From positions 7,447,834 to 7,511,833 of the forward strand of contig OY783204.1 in the NCBI GenBank assembly GCA_963678705.1: a DNA stretch of 64,000 nucleotides. Direction: 5' to 3'. This document shows, piece after piece, positions 34,205 through 45,540 of the stretch. The position numbers and the translations under genes are program-made. This stretch comes from Panorpa germanica (taxonomy: Eukaryota > Arthropoda > Insecta > Mecoptera > Panorpidae). Below the pieces are notes generated by a model. It was not told the origin of the DNA, ran no database searches, and was given only the letters and a program-made list of their open reading frames with translations. Within the stretch, counting starts at the first letter, position 1. Every line of letters begins with the position of its first letter.

Positions 34205-34559
34205 CCAAAACAACAAAATAAGAGCAACCGCAAATAAGTTAAGAATAATTACCTTTTGTATTATATATGTATTCTTTTTTTTTAATTGTGTGTAACATAA
34301 GTGTGTAAAAATGTAACCAGTGCCATTTCACTTACTAAAACCAAACCCAACCAAATTCAGAAAAGGTATTTCCTTAAACTAAACATTTACAACAAATCAT
34401 TGGTCCTTCGCAGCACGGAATAAATTCAAAGTCTTACAAACGGGGAATTTTCTATTGAGTTTAATCGAAGATAATTATCTTAGAAGAATTTGGAAGACAT
34501 CATCCATACGAGAAAGCTTCATCGTGGCTCTACATCCGCATTTAGTGTTCAACTATCAG

Positions 34560-35110
34560 CACGAGGAAGTCTCATCGCCATCATTTCCCATCATTGACAA
34601 ACATTTTGTCAAACATTACCTTTACCGTTGATTTGAACGCCTATCAAATCAATCTCAAGTATTTATCCTACTGGTAAAATAGATCCAAAGTTTTACATTT
34701 AATCCAATGTTAATTTTAAAAAAATAATCAATCCCCATGGCCAGACCAAATTTGGTCACATTTATTCTTCTTCTTGACAAACGATTTGTCAAGATATTCA
34801 TTTTTGTATGATAACCGTTGGTTTTGAACCCCTATCAAACCAATACTCAAGTATGTTTCTAATGGTAAAAAAGATTTAAAGTTGTACGTTTAATCTATTT
34901 GGCCAATACGTTTAATCTATTATAAATTTTACAAATAATCAATCTGCGCACCCAGACCAAATTGGTCACGTTTATTTTATATTGGCAAAGCGTTGTCAAA
35001 ATTTCCTTACTTAAAATTGCACATGGTTTTGAAACCCTTTGCAAAATCAATCCATGCAGACATTTATTATTCCCAAATAACAGTTTCTTCCTGATTAAAG
35101 TTTGTACCTT
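34560..35110 (+). repeat. Three degenerate ~180-210-bp tandem repeats in the BEL-C leader
   Basis: Each unit contains a short inverted repeat of the form TTGACAAACGATTTGTCAA (about 34594, 34774 and a decayed version at 34983). It also has the phrase ACCCCTATCAAACCAAT and, in two units, the palindrome GACCAAATTTGGTC (34744-34757; 13-base version at 34955). Tandem arrays in the leader are thus a shared trait with BEL-A. Confidence 0.65.
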
Positions 35111-35451
35111 TAGCTATTAAGCAAATTGTCATAAATAATTCATAGTCATACAGTACCTTTAATTATTATTATTGCCGAAAATAATATTCATTTGAATAAT
35201 TTGATTTATTGTTAACTATAAAATTACTACAACCATCATAGTTTATGTGATCTTTATGCAATGTTTTATGTAGAATTTATACTCAATCTTTTGTTTTAAT
35301 AAATGTTTAGAAAACTTTAAATTCTAATTTGTAAAGAAGTGTTATTTCCTTTATTCAGCGCTATTTGTTTTCAATCTCTTTGTACAAATTATTATTCGTT
35401 TTGAATTATTTCTAAAGCCATTGTAGCAAATTATAAAATTATCTAAATAAG

Positions 35452-36415
35452 GCTGAATGTAAAAATGCTAACTCAGCTAATATGCTAGTGAAATTATATA
35501 ACAAGAAAACATCAGGAGTTGATATGTTTATACCAATGTTTTGAACTACAAGAATCGGAATTGTCAAAAATGTAGGTATTGAATTTTATGAGGAAGAATT
35601 GAAAGAAAACATATATAGTTACCCTTATAAAATTCACTCCATAAGAAGATTAAAAAGGAGAGTGAAATTTGAAGATGAAATTAAATTTGAGGACTCTAGA
35701 AATATAATTAATTTCTTTGAAGGTCAAAATCTACCTCAATATATTTATATTTGGAATGCTAAATTACCTTGTAAACCATTTATTAAAAATACGAGACAAT
35801 GATATAAATGTTTAAGATATAACCATACGGCCAATCAATGTAAAGGTAAAAGTAGATGTAGCAAATGTGGTTCAAATGAACATACGCAAAATTTATGTAA
35901 AAATGAAATTATAAAATGTGTAAATTGTGATAAAGAACATGATGCGACTGATAAAAATTGCAAAGAAAGAAAAAGGCAACAAGAAATAAAAATTTTAATG
36001 GGAAACAGAAATCTTAGTAATCAAGAAGCCGCTATTGTAAAACCTCAAATTTGGAAAGACAAAAATTCGTTTGCGGTAACTACAAAAAACAGATTTGATA
36101 TATTATCTAATTATGAAAAGGACTACCCTCAAAATTAATCAAGTTGTGAAAATAGTATACCAACATATAAGCCAGCACCTATTAGGAAAAGAACATATTT
36201 AGATAGAAACTGCAAAACGAAAAATATTAAAAAACAAAATGAGAAAGAACAAAGTTTCATTAATTATATTACAAATTCTACACCTAGAACTTATAATACA
36301 AGGAGCAATTACAGAAAAAATGAAAAAGATAATGACGAGGAAGAAACAGAAAATAATTCTCAGAGGTCCATAAAAGTACCAAAAATTCAATACAACCCTG
36401 AATTATTAATATCCT
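35452..36415 (+). pseudogene. NL2 ORF1 fragment with zinc knuckles
   Basis: The translation from 35452 aligns to the middle of NL1 ORF1 (AECKNANSANMLVKLYNKKT; then VGIEFYEEEL). It has in-frame stops near 35545 and 35800. It continues with CCHC-type knuckles (CLRYNHTANQCKGKSRC, CSKCGSNEHTQNLC, CVNCDKEHDATDKNC at 35810-35965) and a polar tail to about 36415. The N-terminus was never inserted. Non-functional. Confidence 0.7.
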
Positions 36416-36639
36416 AAAATTTTATTGAAAATAAAAATGATGACAGGAATAAATTAATGACGGATTCAGAAAAATTTTCTATATTTGAAAATATAGAAAA
36501 AGGAAAAACAGCGAAATTATAAGTATAATATAATACAGGAGCATACATATTAGAGTAACATATAAAATTATAATTACTAAGTAGCGTTTATTTGTAAATA
36601 AGTTTTTGTAGAAATTGATATCTTCCATAACAAAATTAA

Positions 36640-39352
36640 AGAAGTAAATATTATACAGTGGAACGGACAGAGAATTTATTAGAAACGCAAAATATACATA
36701 TAGGTTTGATTTCTGAAACATTTTTAGAAGAAAATAAAAATTTTAATATAAGAGGATATAATTTAAAAAGGGATGATAGAATATAAATTAAAAGAGCAAA
36801 TCCACATGGAGGTACGGCCTCTATTATACATAAAATTATAAGGTATAAAAGATTACATATTACTAAACCAGTAAACAATATGGAACTTACTGCAATTAGT
36901 ACAAAATTAAATAATATTGAAATATGTATTACATCAATATATGTTCCTCCAGGACACAAAATTGACAGTTTAAAATGGAAACAAATGTACAGACAAATTA
37001 AATTACCAGTGATACTAACAGGAGATTTTAACTCACTTCATGCATCATGGAATATAAACAACTTGATAAATTATGATGGACAAGAATTCAATGAATTAAT
37101 TGATAAAGAACTTCTTCATATAGCTAACAATGATTGTCCTACAAGAGTCCACCATCCTTATGGAAGAGATAGTATCTTGGATTTAACCCTTATTACTCCT
37201 AAGGATTATGCACATGTTAATAGACTGGAAGGTATTAAATGACAGCATGGGAAGTGATCATTATCCCATACTTTTTGAATTAACAAATTTAAATAATGTT
37301 GACATAGGTAGAACAAGGAGTTATTTCACTAGAAGAAATTTTAAAAAAGCTGACTGGAACGAATATCAAAATATTATATCCAATAAACTTGGTAATAGTT
37401 CAAATTTATATATCAGCTATGAGCATATAATTAATACCACGAATGAGTCAGCGGAGGAAAGTATTCCATGCACCAATTTTTATAATAAGGACCCAAAACA
37501 TGAAAAACCCCTATGGTGGGACAGCAATTGTAATAAAATGGTTGCTAAAAGGAGATTAGCTTTAACTAAATTTAATAGAAATTCTAATATGGAAAATTAT
37601 CTAAATTTTAAAAAGGAACAAGCAAACACACAAAATTATTTTAGGATAAGAAAGAAGGAGGAATACAAGAAATTTTGTGAAAATATTAAGCCAAAAACTC
37701 TAGCTAAATTAATTTGGGGAGTAGTTCATAAATTATCAAGACCGAAAATAAATCAGTGCACCAGAAGCATGAATAATGATTGGATTGAAGAGTTTGCTAG
37801 AAATTATTGTGGTAATTACAATATCATTTCAAGGCCGTATATTCAAAATTTCAAAGTAGTACAATTTTTAGATAAATCTATAGAGTTAGAAGAATTAAAT
37901 TACAGTTCAAATCATAACAAGAAAACAAGTACTGGTATTGATAGAATCTCATATGAAATGATCCAAAATTTACTAATACTAAATAATTTACTAATACTAA
38001 AAGCGCCAAAATTGTCCTAATTAACAATTTCAATAATATATTCAATACCAGAATAATTCCTAGCGATTGGAAAAATCATATTATTGTTCCTATTTTAAAA
38101 TTACTATCTATTACTTTAATATCATGCGTAGCCAAAACAATGGAAAATATTATGAAAAACCGATTGGAATGGTATTTAGAACATAACAACAAATTACCAG
38201 ATTCGCAATTTGGATTTAGAAAAAATCGAAGTGTGCATGACAGCTTAAATATATTTAATCTGGACATTCAAAAAACGTACAGCTCTAATAAATACATGCT
38301 TGCTGTGTTCTTAGATATTAGGGAGCTTCTGATGCAGTTACCAGCAAAATTACAAATTGGTAAATGTCATATTTAGAATTGAGATCCATTTATGTAAGAA
38401 ATGAAGAAAATCTAATAGGACCATTTACCTGCAATAAAGGACTACCTCAAGGATCTATTCTTAGTCCACTTTTATACACAATATATTCAATAGACATTTC
38501 TAAATTTAAAGACGACCACTCATTTATTTTACAATTTGCAGATGATATTGTTTTATTTAGTATAGGCCCATCCATAGAATGTTTAAGGAAGAGAATTAAC
38601 AAGAAATTATGCAAATTAGGAGATATATTAGACAAAATTGAATTAAAAATCTCAGTAGAAAAATCTCAAGCTGTCATTTTTACTAGACACAAAATTATAT
38701 CAAGTCCGAGGATAATATATAATAACAAAAATATTATTGTATCAAATTATAATAAGCGATATATAATTGATATATAATAATTATATAAATATATAACAGC
38801 AAAATTTTTATTTATTTAGTTTGACTGTAAATCTACTTGGAGCTTTGAAATTGATAAAATTATAGTTAAATGCAACAGAGGAATAAATGTTTTAAGAAGT
38901 CTAGCAGAAAGTAAATGGGGAGCTCATCCTATCTCTTTACTACAAATTTATCAAGCAATTATAAGTTCACATTTAGACTATTCAAGTATATTAATTAGTA
39001 CAGCTTCTAAGTCAAAATTAATAAAATTGGATGAAATACAATACAGTAGCATAAAAATCTTCAAGCTGAATATACTTCAAGCTGAATCTAATATAGCTCC
39101 ATTACAATTTCGAAACCAACTCCTTAGTGATAAATTTTATGTTAAATGTGAAACATTATCGAAATTCCAAATTATTGATAAAATTAAGTTATTATCTACA
39201 TATATTCAAAACTCTTTTTACTGGAACAAAAAGAATAAACCTATTTTAATAAATAGTTACATGAAATTAAAGGATCGAAATATACAAAGAAACTCCAAAT
39301 CTCCTATATACTCTATTCCTTTTGAATCATTAATTAAACATATGGATATATA
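36640..39352 (+). pseudogene. NL2 ORF2, endonuclease and reverse transcriptase part
   Basis: Endonuclease signatures appear as SETFLEENKNF, NPHGGTASIIH, LTGDFNSLHASW, DSILDLTLI and GSDHYPI (36700-37280), with one stop near 36785 and a frame change near 37210. RT follows with TGIDRISYEMIQN, GFRKNRSVHDSLN, GLPQGSILSPL and FADD (about 38540), broken near 38000-38110, 38335-38365 and by an AT-rich insertion at 38760-38820. The frame ends in the solo LTR. The enzyme is inactive through several lesions. Confidence 0.75.
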
Positions 39353-40142
39353 TGTGGTATGAAAATAAAACTTATCCCGGTTGACGCCCTCAAGTGTGGA
39401 GTGACAATAATTCTATCCTTGTTGACGTAGCTCTTTTGATCTTATTTCAATCCTTAAGTTGAGCCCCCCAAAACAATATAGTTTATTAATAATAAGTTAA
39501 CACATAACTTTTGAATAATAGTAGTTCATTTAATTATTCCACATAAAAAAAAAACAATTACATCACAATAAAGTTAATTTATCAAAAGAGAGTTCACAAT
39601 AATAATAACACTTGTTTATATACAATGTTTAGGTTTGAAGACCTTATTACAATGATTGCAAATCACAAAGTAATGCGTAGTATAAATAGTACATGGTTTA
39701 CATTCACAACGATTTATAATGATAAATACAACCTAGTAAATAACACTATACTTGTTTGCAAAAACTCCACTATCTACACCTATAACAATATCAAATATTA
39801 CACCTAGCAATACTGATTACAATTCTCAATGATATTAACCACAAGCTAACACATTTCTTGAATTTACAAAAGACGCCATAAACACAGTGTATCAGCCATT
39901 TTTTAACAACATCTGCCGCGCCCTACATGTGCCGTGCATTCAATAGTAAGTGAACGCTGGTGACCTGTTCTCTTAGACGTTCGCTGTACATGCTGTCAGC
40001 GAACGGCTTTGAGAGGTCTACAAGTTGTTTAACATTTTAATATATCTTAATACTAGCAAAGTTCCTAACCTATTTGACAGAGTTCTTTATAATTACTATT
40101 TCTTATAAACTAATTATATCTAATCTTAAATTATATCCCACA
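39353..40142 (+). mobile_element. Solo LTR inserted in NL2 (790 bp)
   Basis: It starts TGTGG and ends CCCACA, with TATATA on both sides as a possible target duplication (low complexity, so weak). The NL2 protein breaks at the left edge and resumes at the right edge just before RNase H. It shares about 100 bp at the start and 450 bp of the body with the interrupted LTR at 24146-26600. No internal region is present, so it probably arose by LTR-LTR recombination. Confidence 0.65.
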
Positions 40143-40670
40143 TATATATTAACACAAAATTATTGTCAAAATCATTTAATAATGCGATAGGTAATGAAAT
40201 TTTTTTAAATCTAATGCATCAATTTAATACAAATTTTACAAAAATAATATATACAGATGCATCTATTGACTTAGAAAGAAATAAAGCAGGATTTGCTATA
40301 TATGAACAAATAAATTTAAGATGTTATAAATTTAAATTAAATAACAAAGTTTGCTCTTATACTGTAGAAAAATTAGCATTATTAAAAGCATTGGAAATTA
40401 ATGAAAATATCAACAATAATAAAATTATAATAATAACGGATTCTATAAGTGTTTTAAAAAATTTAAATTCTAATGATAAGAAAACAAATAATGATATTTT
40501 AACATGCAAAATTAAGGAGATGTATTTCAATATAATAAATAAAAATAATACCATAAAATTTATGTGGATACCAGGACATTCTGGAATAAAAGAAAACAAA
40601 ATTGTGGATAAATTGGCAAAGGAATCAATAAATTTGGAAATTGAGATGAAAGTGAAATTACCTTCATATG
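40143..40670 (+). pseudogene. NL2 ORF2, RNase H part
   Basis: The frame 40163-40670 carries RNase H motifs IIYTDASIDLERNKAGFAIY, VEKLALLKALEI, IITDSISV and WIPGHSGIKENK, in the order of NL1. It is cut after LPSY by the BEL-B LTR at 40671 and resumes at 50700 beyond that element. Confidence 0.75.
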
Positions 40671-40878
40671 TGTACGAAATAAAACATGCGAGTAAAATTT
40701 AATGAATATTTATTGAATATTCAAACTTCAACAATTTAACAATTTACTTAAATAACTTAACAGTTTTCTTATACAATGGTGGTGCACTCATGACACAGCA
40801 AGAAAAAGGAATGAATGACGATCTGTCTTGCCATATGCGTGTGGCTTCCACTCCAATATTGAAATGTTGCCATAAACA
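40671..40878 (-). repeat. BEL-B 3' LTR
   Basis: Matches 50456-50699 over CATGCGAGTAAAATTTAATG...GTGGCTTCCACTCCAATATT. It lacks about 36 bp present in the other LTR near its outer end, between two copies of a 'caatgttgcca' phrase, as if deleted between short repeats. Confidence 0.75.
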
Positions 40879-41071
40879 CATTTTATGTTCTGTATTGAAC
40901 ATAAGTTGCGGGGCCAAGGAAAAATTGATGATCGCACAAACATTTTCAACAATTATATAAAATTACATAAAAATATTATAAACTTCTTAATTTAATGGTA
41001 ATTTACATAATTTTGTGATTGGTCTATTGTATACTTGATCACCAATTTTTACTTCTGCCACTCTCACCTTG

Positions 41072-44000
41072 TCATCTTTCCCAGAAAAGACCTTTGTAAT
41101 TCTGGCCATCGGCCAACTTAGTGGAGGTGAGTTTAAATGTTCCTTCTTTTAAGTTTTCATTAGCATATTTCCACTTGGGACGGCTTTGAAGCTGTGTGAG
41201 GTAGTCTTTTGACCATGCTTGCCAAAAGTCTTGTTTTAATTTTTTGACAATATTCCAAAACTTAAGACGATTGACTGGTACATCTGTTAAGTTAACATCA
41301 GGGTAATCAGTCAAAGCAGTGCCAACTAGAAAATGCCCTGGAGTTAAATATTTATATTCATTTGAACTAAGTGAAAGCAGTGGTCGAGAGTTCAACACTC
41401 CTTCTCCATTTGGATAACAACAGAATTTAATTTCTCATAAGTTAAGGTCAAATTTCCAACTACTCTCTTAAGGTGGTGCTTCACACTTTTCACCCCTACT
41501 TCCCATATACCACCAAATTCAGGAGCATAACTAGGTATAAACATAAATTTAATATATATATTATTACAAAAGTTTATAACAGTGTCTCTATGAGACATAT
41601 TGCTCTGTAGATTATACAATTCCTTCAATTCATTAGCGGCACCCTTAAAGGTTTTAGCATTATCACAGTAAATTTTAGTGGGCATGCCGCGTCTAGAAAT
41701 GAAACGATTAAGACATGCCAAAAATGTTTCAGTTTTTAAATCAGAAACTACTTCCATGTGTATGGCCTTCGTTGAAAAGCAAACAAATAAAGAAATGTAG
41801 CCTTTGGTAATCAATGGTTTGCGTATGCGAGCTATCTTCATATTAAAAGGTCCACAAAAATTTATACCTACATGCTGAAATGGTCTTGTATCTGTAACTC
41901 TGTCAGGTGGTAAAGAACCCATCAATTGTTTAGCAGATTCAGCCTTCAATCGCGAACATATAACACATTTGTGAACCACCTTTTTGACCTCACGTATGCC
42001 ATTGATAATCCAGAACCTTTGTGACAAGGAGCTGAGTACTAATCTAGCAACAGCATGGAGCAAGCGTAAGTGTTCATTTTTAATTATCATAGAGGTAATA
42101 TTGTTAGCCTTTGGCAGTATGACTGGGTGCATTTTGTCTTTTGCAATGCCTGCATTTTGCAACCTGCCACCAACACGAATCAAGCCAGAGCTGTCCATGA
42201 AAGGACGGAGACTACCTATACCAGATTTGATATTTGTGTCACTTAAGAGGCATTTTATTTCTTTAAAAAATATTTGTTTTTGGACTGAACGAATGATAAC
42301 TAATAGGGAATCATGAAGTTCTTTTGGAGATAAATGTCCATTTAATTTGTCACTGTTATTCTTCTTACAGTTATTAAAAAATCTGTACATGTAAGCTAAG
42401 ACACGCTGTAGTTTATTAATGTTAGAAAATTTTTCAAGTAAATCCAGCAGTAGAGGTGCTTGTTCCACCTCAATGTTAAAAGCATTACAGTTAACACCTT
42501 CACTTTGTGATGGAAGCACTTTACTTAAATCATAAGAACGATCATGCTTAAAATCACAATGTGATAAATATTGAGGACCATGCCACCAAAGAGACTGATC
42601 CTTTAAATATTGTGGTTCTACACCACGAGAAATTAAGTCAGCCGGGTTATCACCTGATTTTACATAGTACCATGAATTTTTATCAGTAAGTTGTGTAATT
42701 TGCTTTACTCTGTTATTGACATAGGTATTAGCCTTTATTTTTTCAGTTTGAATCCAAGCAAGGACTATTTGGGAATCACTATACAAGAAAACTTTATGTT
42801 CAAATCTAGGCGTAAGTATTTTACTGACTCTAGATGAGAGCTGCGCCAGCAATACTGCGCTATTAAGTTCTAGTTTGGGAATTGTAAGTACCTTATTTAA
42901 TGGAGCCACACGAGACTAGGAGCAAATTAATTTTGTTTTTATTTTACCATTTGCTGTAACTCTTCAATATATCTTTTATCACTAGAGATGTCATCCAGTA
43001 CTGAGGGATGATTGGAAGACCATTTGTGCAATTTAAAATTACATAAGTGCAATAATTCAATTAATTGAGACTTTAGTTCAAATAATTGTTCCACATCATC
43101 ACACCCACCTATGACATCATCAACATACGTATTGTAGAGCATTGCTCTTGCAGCAAGAGGATATTTATCTTTGTAGCGATGGGCAAGTTCTATGAGACAC
43201 CGTGTGGCAAAAAAGGTAGAAGACTTTAGTCCGTATGTTACTGTCTGTAATTGCAAACAAATGATGGGCTTACCTGGATCGTCTCTCCATAAGATATTTT
43301 GTAACACCTTGTAAGTATCATTTATTAGGACACAGCGGAACATTTTTTCTATGTCACAGATTATTGTAAACATATAAGTTCTAAATAATATGAGAATATC
43401 CAAAAGCTCACCCTGAACCACAGGACCATTCAGCATGACATCGTTAAGCGAAACTTTGTTTTTAGAATGCATACTTCCATCAAAGACCACACGCAATTTA
43501 GTAGTCTTGCTGTCATTATTGGTTACTGCATGATGCGCTAGAAAGTAATTAGGAGCATTGTAAACATCATAAGAACCTATATCAATTTCTATGGCATGTC
43601 CCATCTCTACATATTGATCAATAAATTTCTTATAAACCTCCAATAGTGAAGGATTTCGTTTAAATCTCTTCTCTAACACATAAAATCTTTGCTGGGCGAC
43701 TGAGAAAGAATCCCCCAATTCCAGTTCATTTACTGGGCTGACTAAAGGCAAATCAACATTAAAAGTATTATTTTTAAGTACTACTGAATTTTGAAAAATA
43801 TTTTCAGCTTTTAAATATTCCTCAGAACACCTATCTGTATGCTCTGGGACTTTCTCAGTCGTCCAAAATTGTTCCATAACATTTTCAAGTTTTTTGTGGT
43901 CACAAATAGCAAAATTAGATACAATATTATTATATGAATTATTAGTTTGATTGTGCAATTTGCCTGCAACCACATATACAAATGTAGTGTTTTGTAAGAC

Positions 44001-44429
44001 TGACCCATTATTTAACTTAATACAGCCACCTAATAGAATGGCAAAGTATACATCAGCTCCCAATAGCAATGATATTTTCGACGGTACATTGTACTGCTCA
44101 TCAGCTAGTGTAATATTTTTGGGAAAAATAACCTTAGATGTATCAATTAAAAATTGAGGCAAAGGCGTAGTGATAGACTCAACTACATGACAGTTCACAT
44201 TGTATTTGTAGTTGTGTGTAAACACAATTTTTCTAAAAGTTCATTAGTCACAAATGACGCTTGGCTACCACTGTCGAGCAATGCACGAACTAGGAACTCG
44301 CGACCAAATTTGTCAACGATTTTAACCTTTATAGTAGGCAGCAATATGGTACCACCCAAATTATCATTGCTAGAGCACATTACAACTGGAGTTTCAGTTT
44401 TATCACATAACAAAGTGTTATGTAGACCC
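41072..44429 (-). pseudogene. BEL-B Pol: protease, reverse transcriptase, RNase H, integrase
   Basis: Read on the minus strand: A17-type protease (VRALLDSGSQASFV, near 44280); RT with catalytic YVDD (near 43125) in the frame 44225-42939; then, after a frame change and an apparent deletion of the RT-RNase H connection, the frame 42909-41392. That frame has RNase H remnants (SDSQIVLAWIQ), an integrase zinc motif (HKCVICSRLKAES) and a core with CDNAKTFKG and GGIWEVGVKSVKHHL. Last comes the integrase C-terminal domain (41398-41072; LTPGHFLVGTAL). The first catalytic Asp of the integrase appears as Asn (HVGINFCGPF). The protein would process, copy and integrate the element if intact; it is not. 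Confidence 0.8.
44422..44429. repeat. 8-bp target duplication of the P-element, left (GTAGACCC)
   Basis: GTAGACCC directly precedes the element's first base at 44430 and is repeated at 48892-48899. Removing one copy and the insert rejoins the BEL-B Gag-Pol reading frame without change, so the insertion is precise. Confidence 0.9.
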
Positions 44430-44579
44430 CACAAACCACTAAATATAGACTCGTAACTTAGTACAAACTTCAGTCCCTAGTACTTAGGGTGAGACGTCTG
44501 ACGCTATCAACGGTAAGGGGATTACAAGATGCGCCTATAGCATACAAAATGCAACCCGCATATCATATATTATTTTTAA

Positions 44580-45080
44580 AATTAAAATTTTTCATAAATA
44601 AAATGTTTATTGCTTTTTTTTATTAATTTTTATTAATAATTTAATTATGGAGGTCATTTTTGTATAATATGCCATACAAAATATTAAAATTTTAACTTAT
44701 ATATTTCATAAGTTATCCAAATTTAATACATTATCTTTAGAATTTAAAATAATAACACTTTTGCAAAAATTAAATATTGGAATAAAATGAATTGAATGTC
44801 ATTTTGTATTTGATGCCATACAATTTTTTTACAATTTTACCTTATATAGTTAATGAGGTATTTAAATTTAACAAATTTTTATAGTCAATCTTCAGAATTT
44901 AAAGGCTCACTTATGCCTTTAAACAGAAAGAACATTACACTTTGGCATAAAATAAATATTGGAATTATATAGAGGTAATTTTGTATTAGATGACAGAATT
45001 TTATCATTTTAACTTATATAGTTAATGACATATTTAAATTTATTAAAATTTTATGCTCAATCTTTAGAATTTAAAATATT
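44580..45080. repeat. Degenerate ~150-170-bp tandem repeats near the P-element left end
   Basis: The words CTTTAGAATTTAAAAT recur at about 44735, 44890 and 45062, and AACTTATATAGTTAATGA at about 44695 (decayed), 44843 and 45016. This gives three degenerate units of AT-rich non-coding DNA. Their role is unknown; subterminal repeats can bind transposase, but these lie 150 bp or more inside. Confidence 0.6.
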
Positions 45081-45130
45081 TACTAACATAAATTAAACAA
45101 TTATTTAACATAATTATTATAAGTAATTAC

Positions 45131-45540
45131 TTTTTTTAAAGCCTTAGCATCTTTGTAAATTTGGGTACCAGGTTCATTAAAAAGGCAGGAATTTCTATTC
45201 ATTAACAAATGACCTTTTTCCATATCGTTTAATGAACCGTATGATGATGCAGTTTGTATTTTTGTTGCAATATTTTTTAAATCAATTGGATTGTCAATAA
45301 CTTCGTAATATTCTGGGTATCGCTCTTTTGATGGAAGTAATTGAAAGATAGTGTGAAGAGGACGATCATCTGTATCCGTAGCTGTCATCACCTGAAAAAG
45401 ATGCATAAAATTAATAAATAAATAACATGAAAGTGGCAATAAACTATATAGACAAACGTACAGCTGTAAATAAATCTTCGAACTGATTATATTCTTCATC
45501 TTGATTAGTAGAGCTTTCGGAAGTATCATCTGCATCGTTT
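45131..45540 (-). pseudogene. Polybromo gene fragment (two exons and intron) inside the P-element
   Basis: On the minus strand, an exon ending at 45462 encodes STNQDEEYNQFEDLFTA before a GTACGT donor. A 70-bp intron follows, ending TTTTTCAG, and then an exon 45391-45131 encodes a bromodomain-like stretch (HTIFQLLPSKERYPEYYEVI, DNPIDLKNIATKIQT, FNEPGTQIYKDAKALKK) with a possible donor GTAATT after it. I recognise this as the polybromo (PBRM1/BAF180-type) region, a chromatin-remodelling subunit. Retention of the intron means DNA-level capture. The transposase frame runs into it out of phase and stops at 45526. Some residues differ from the usual motif (EKGHLLMNRNS), fitting relaxed constraint. 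Confidence 0.75.
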
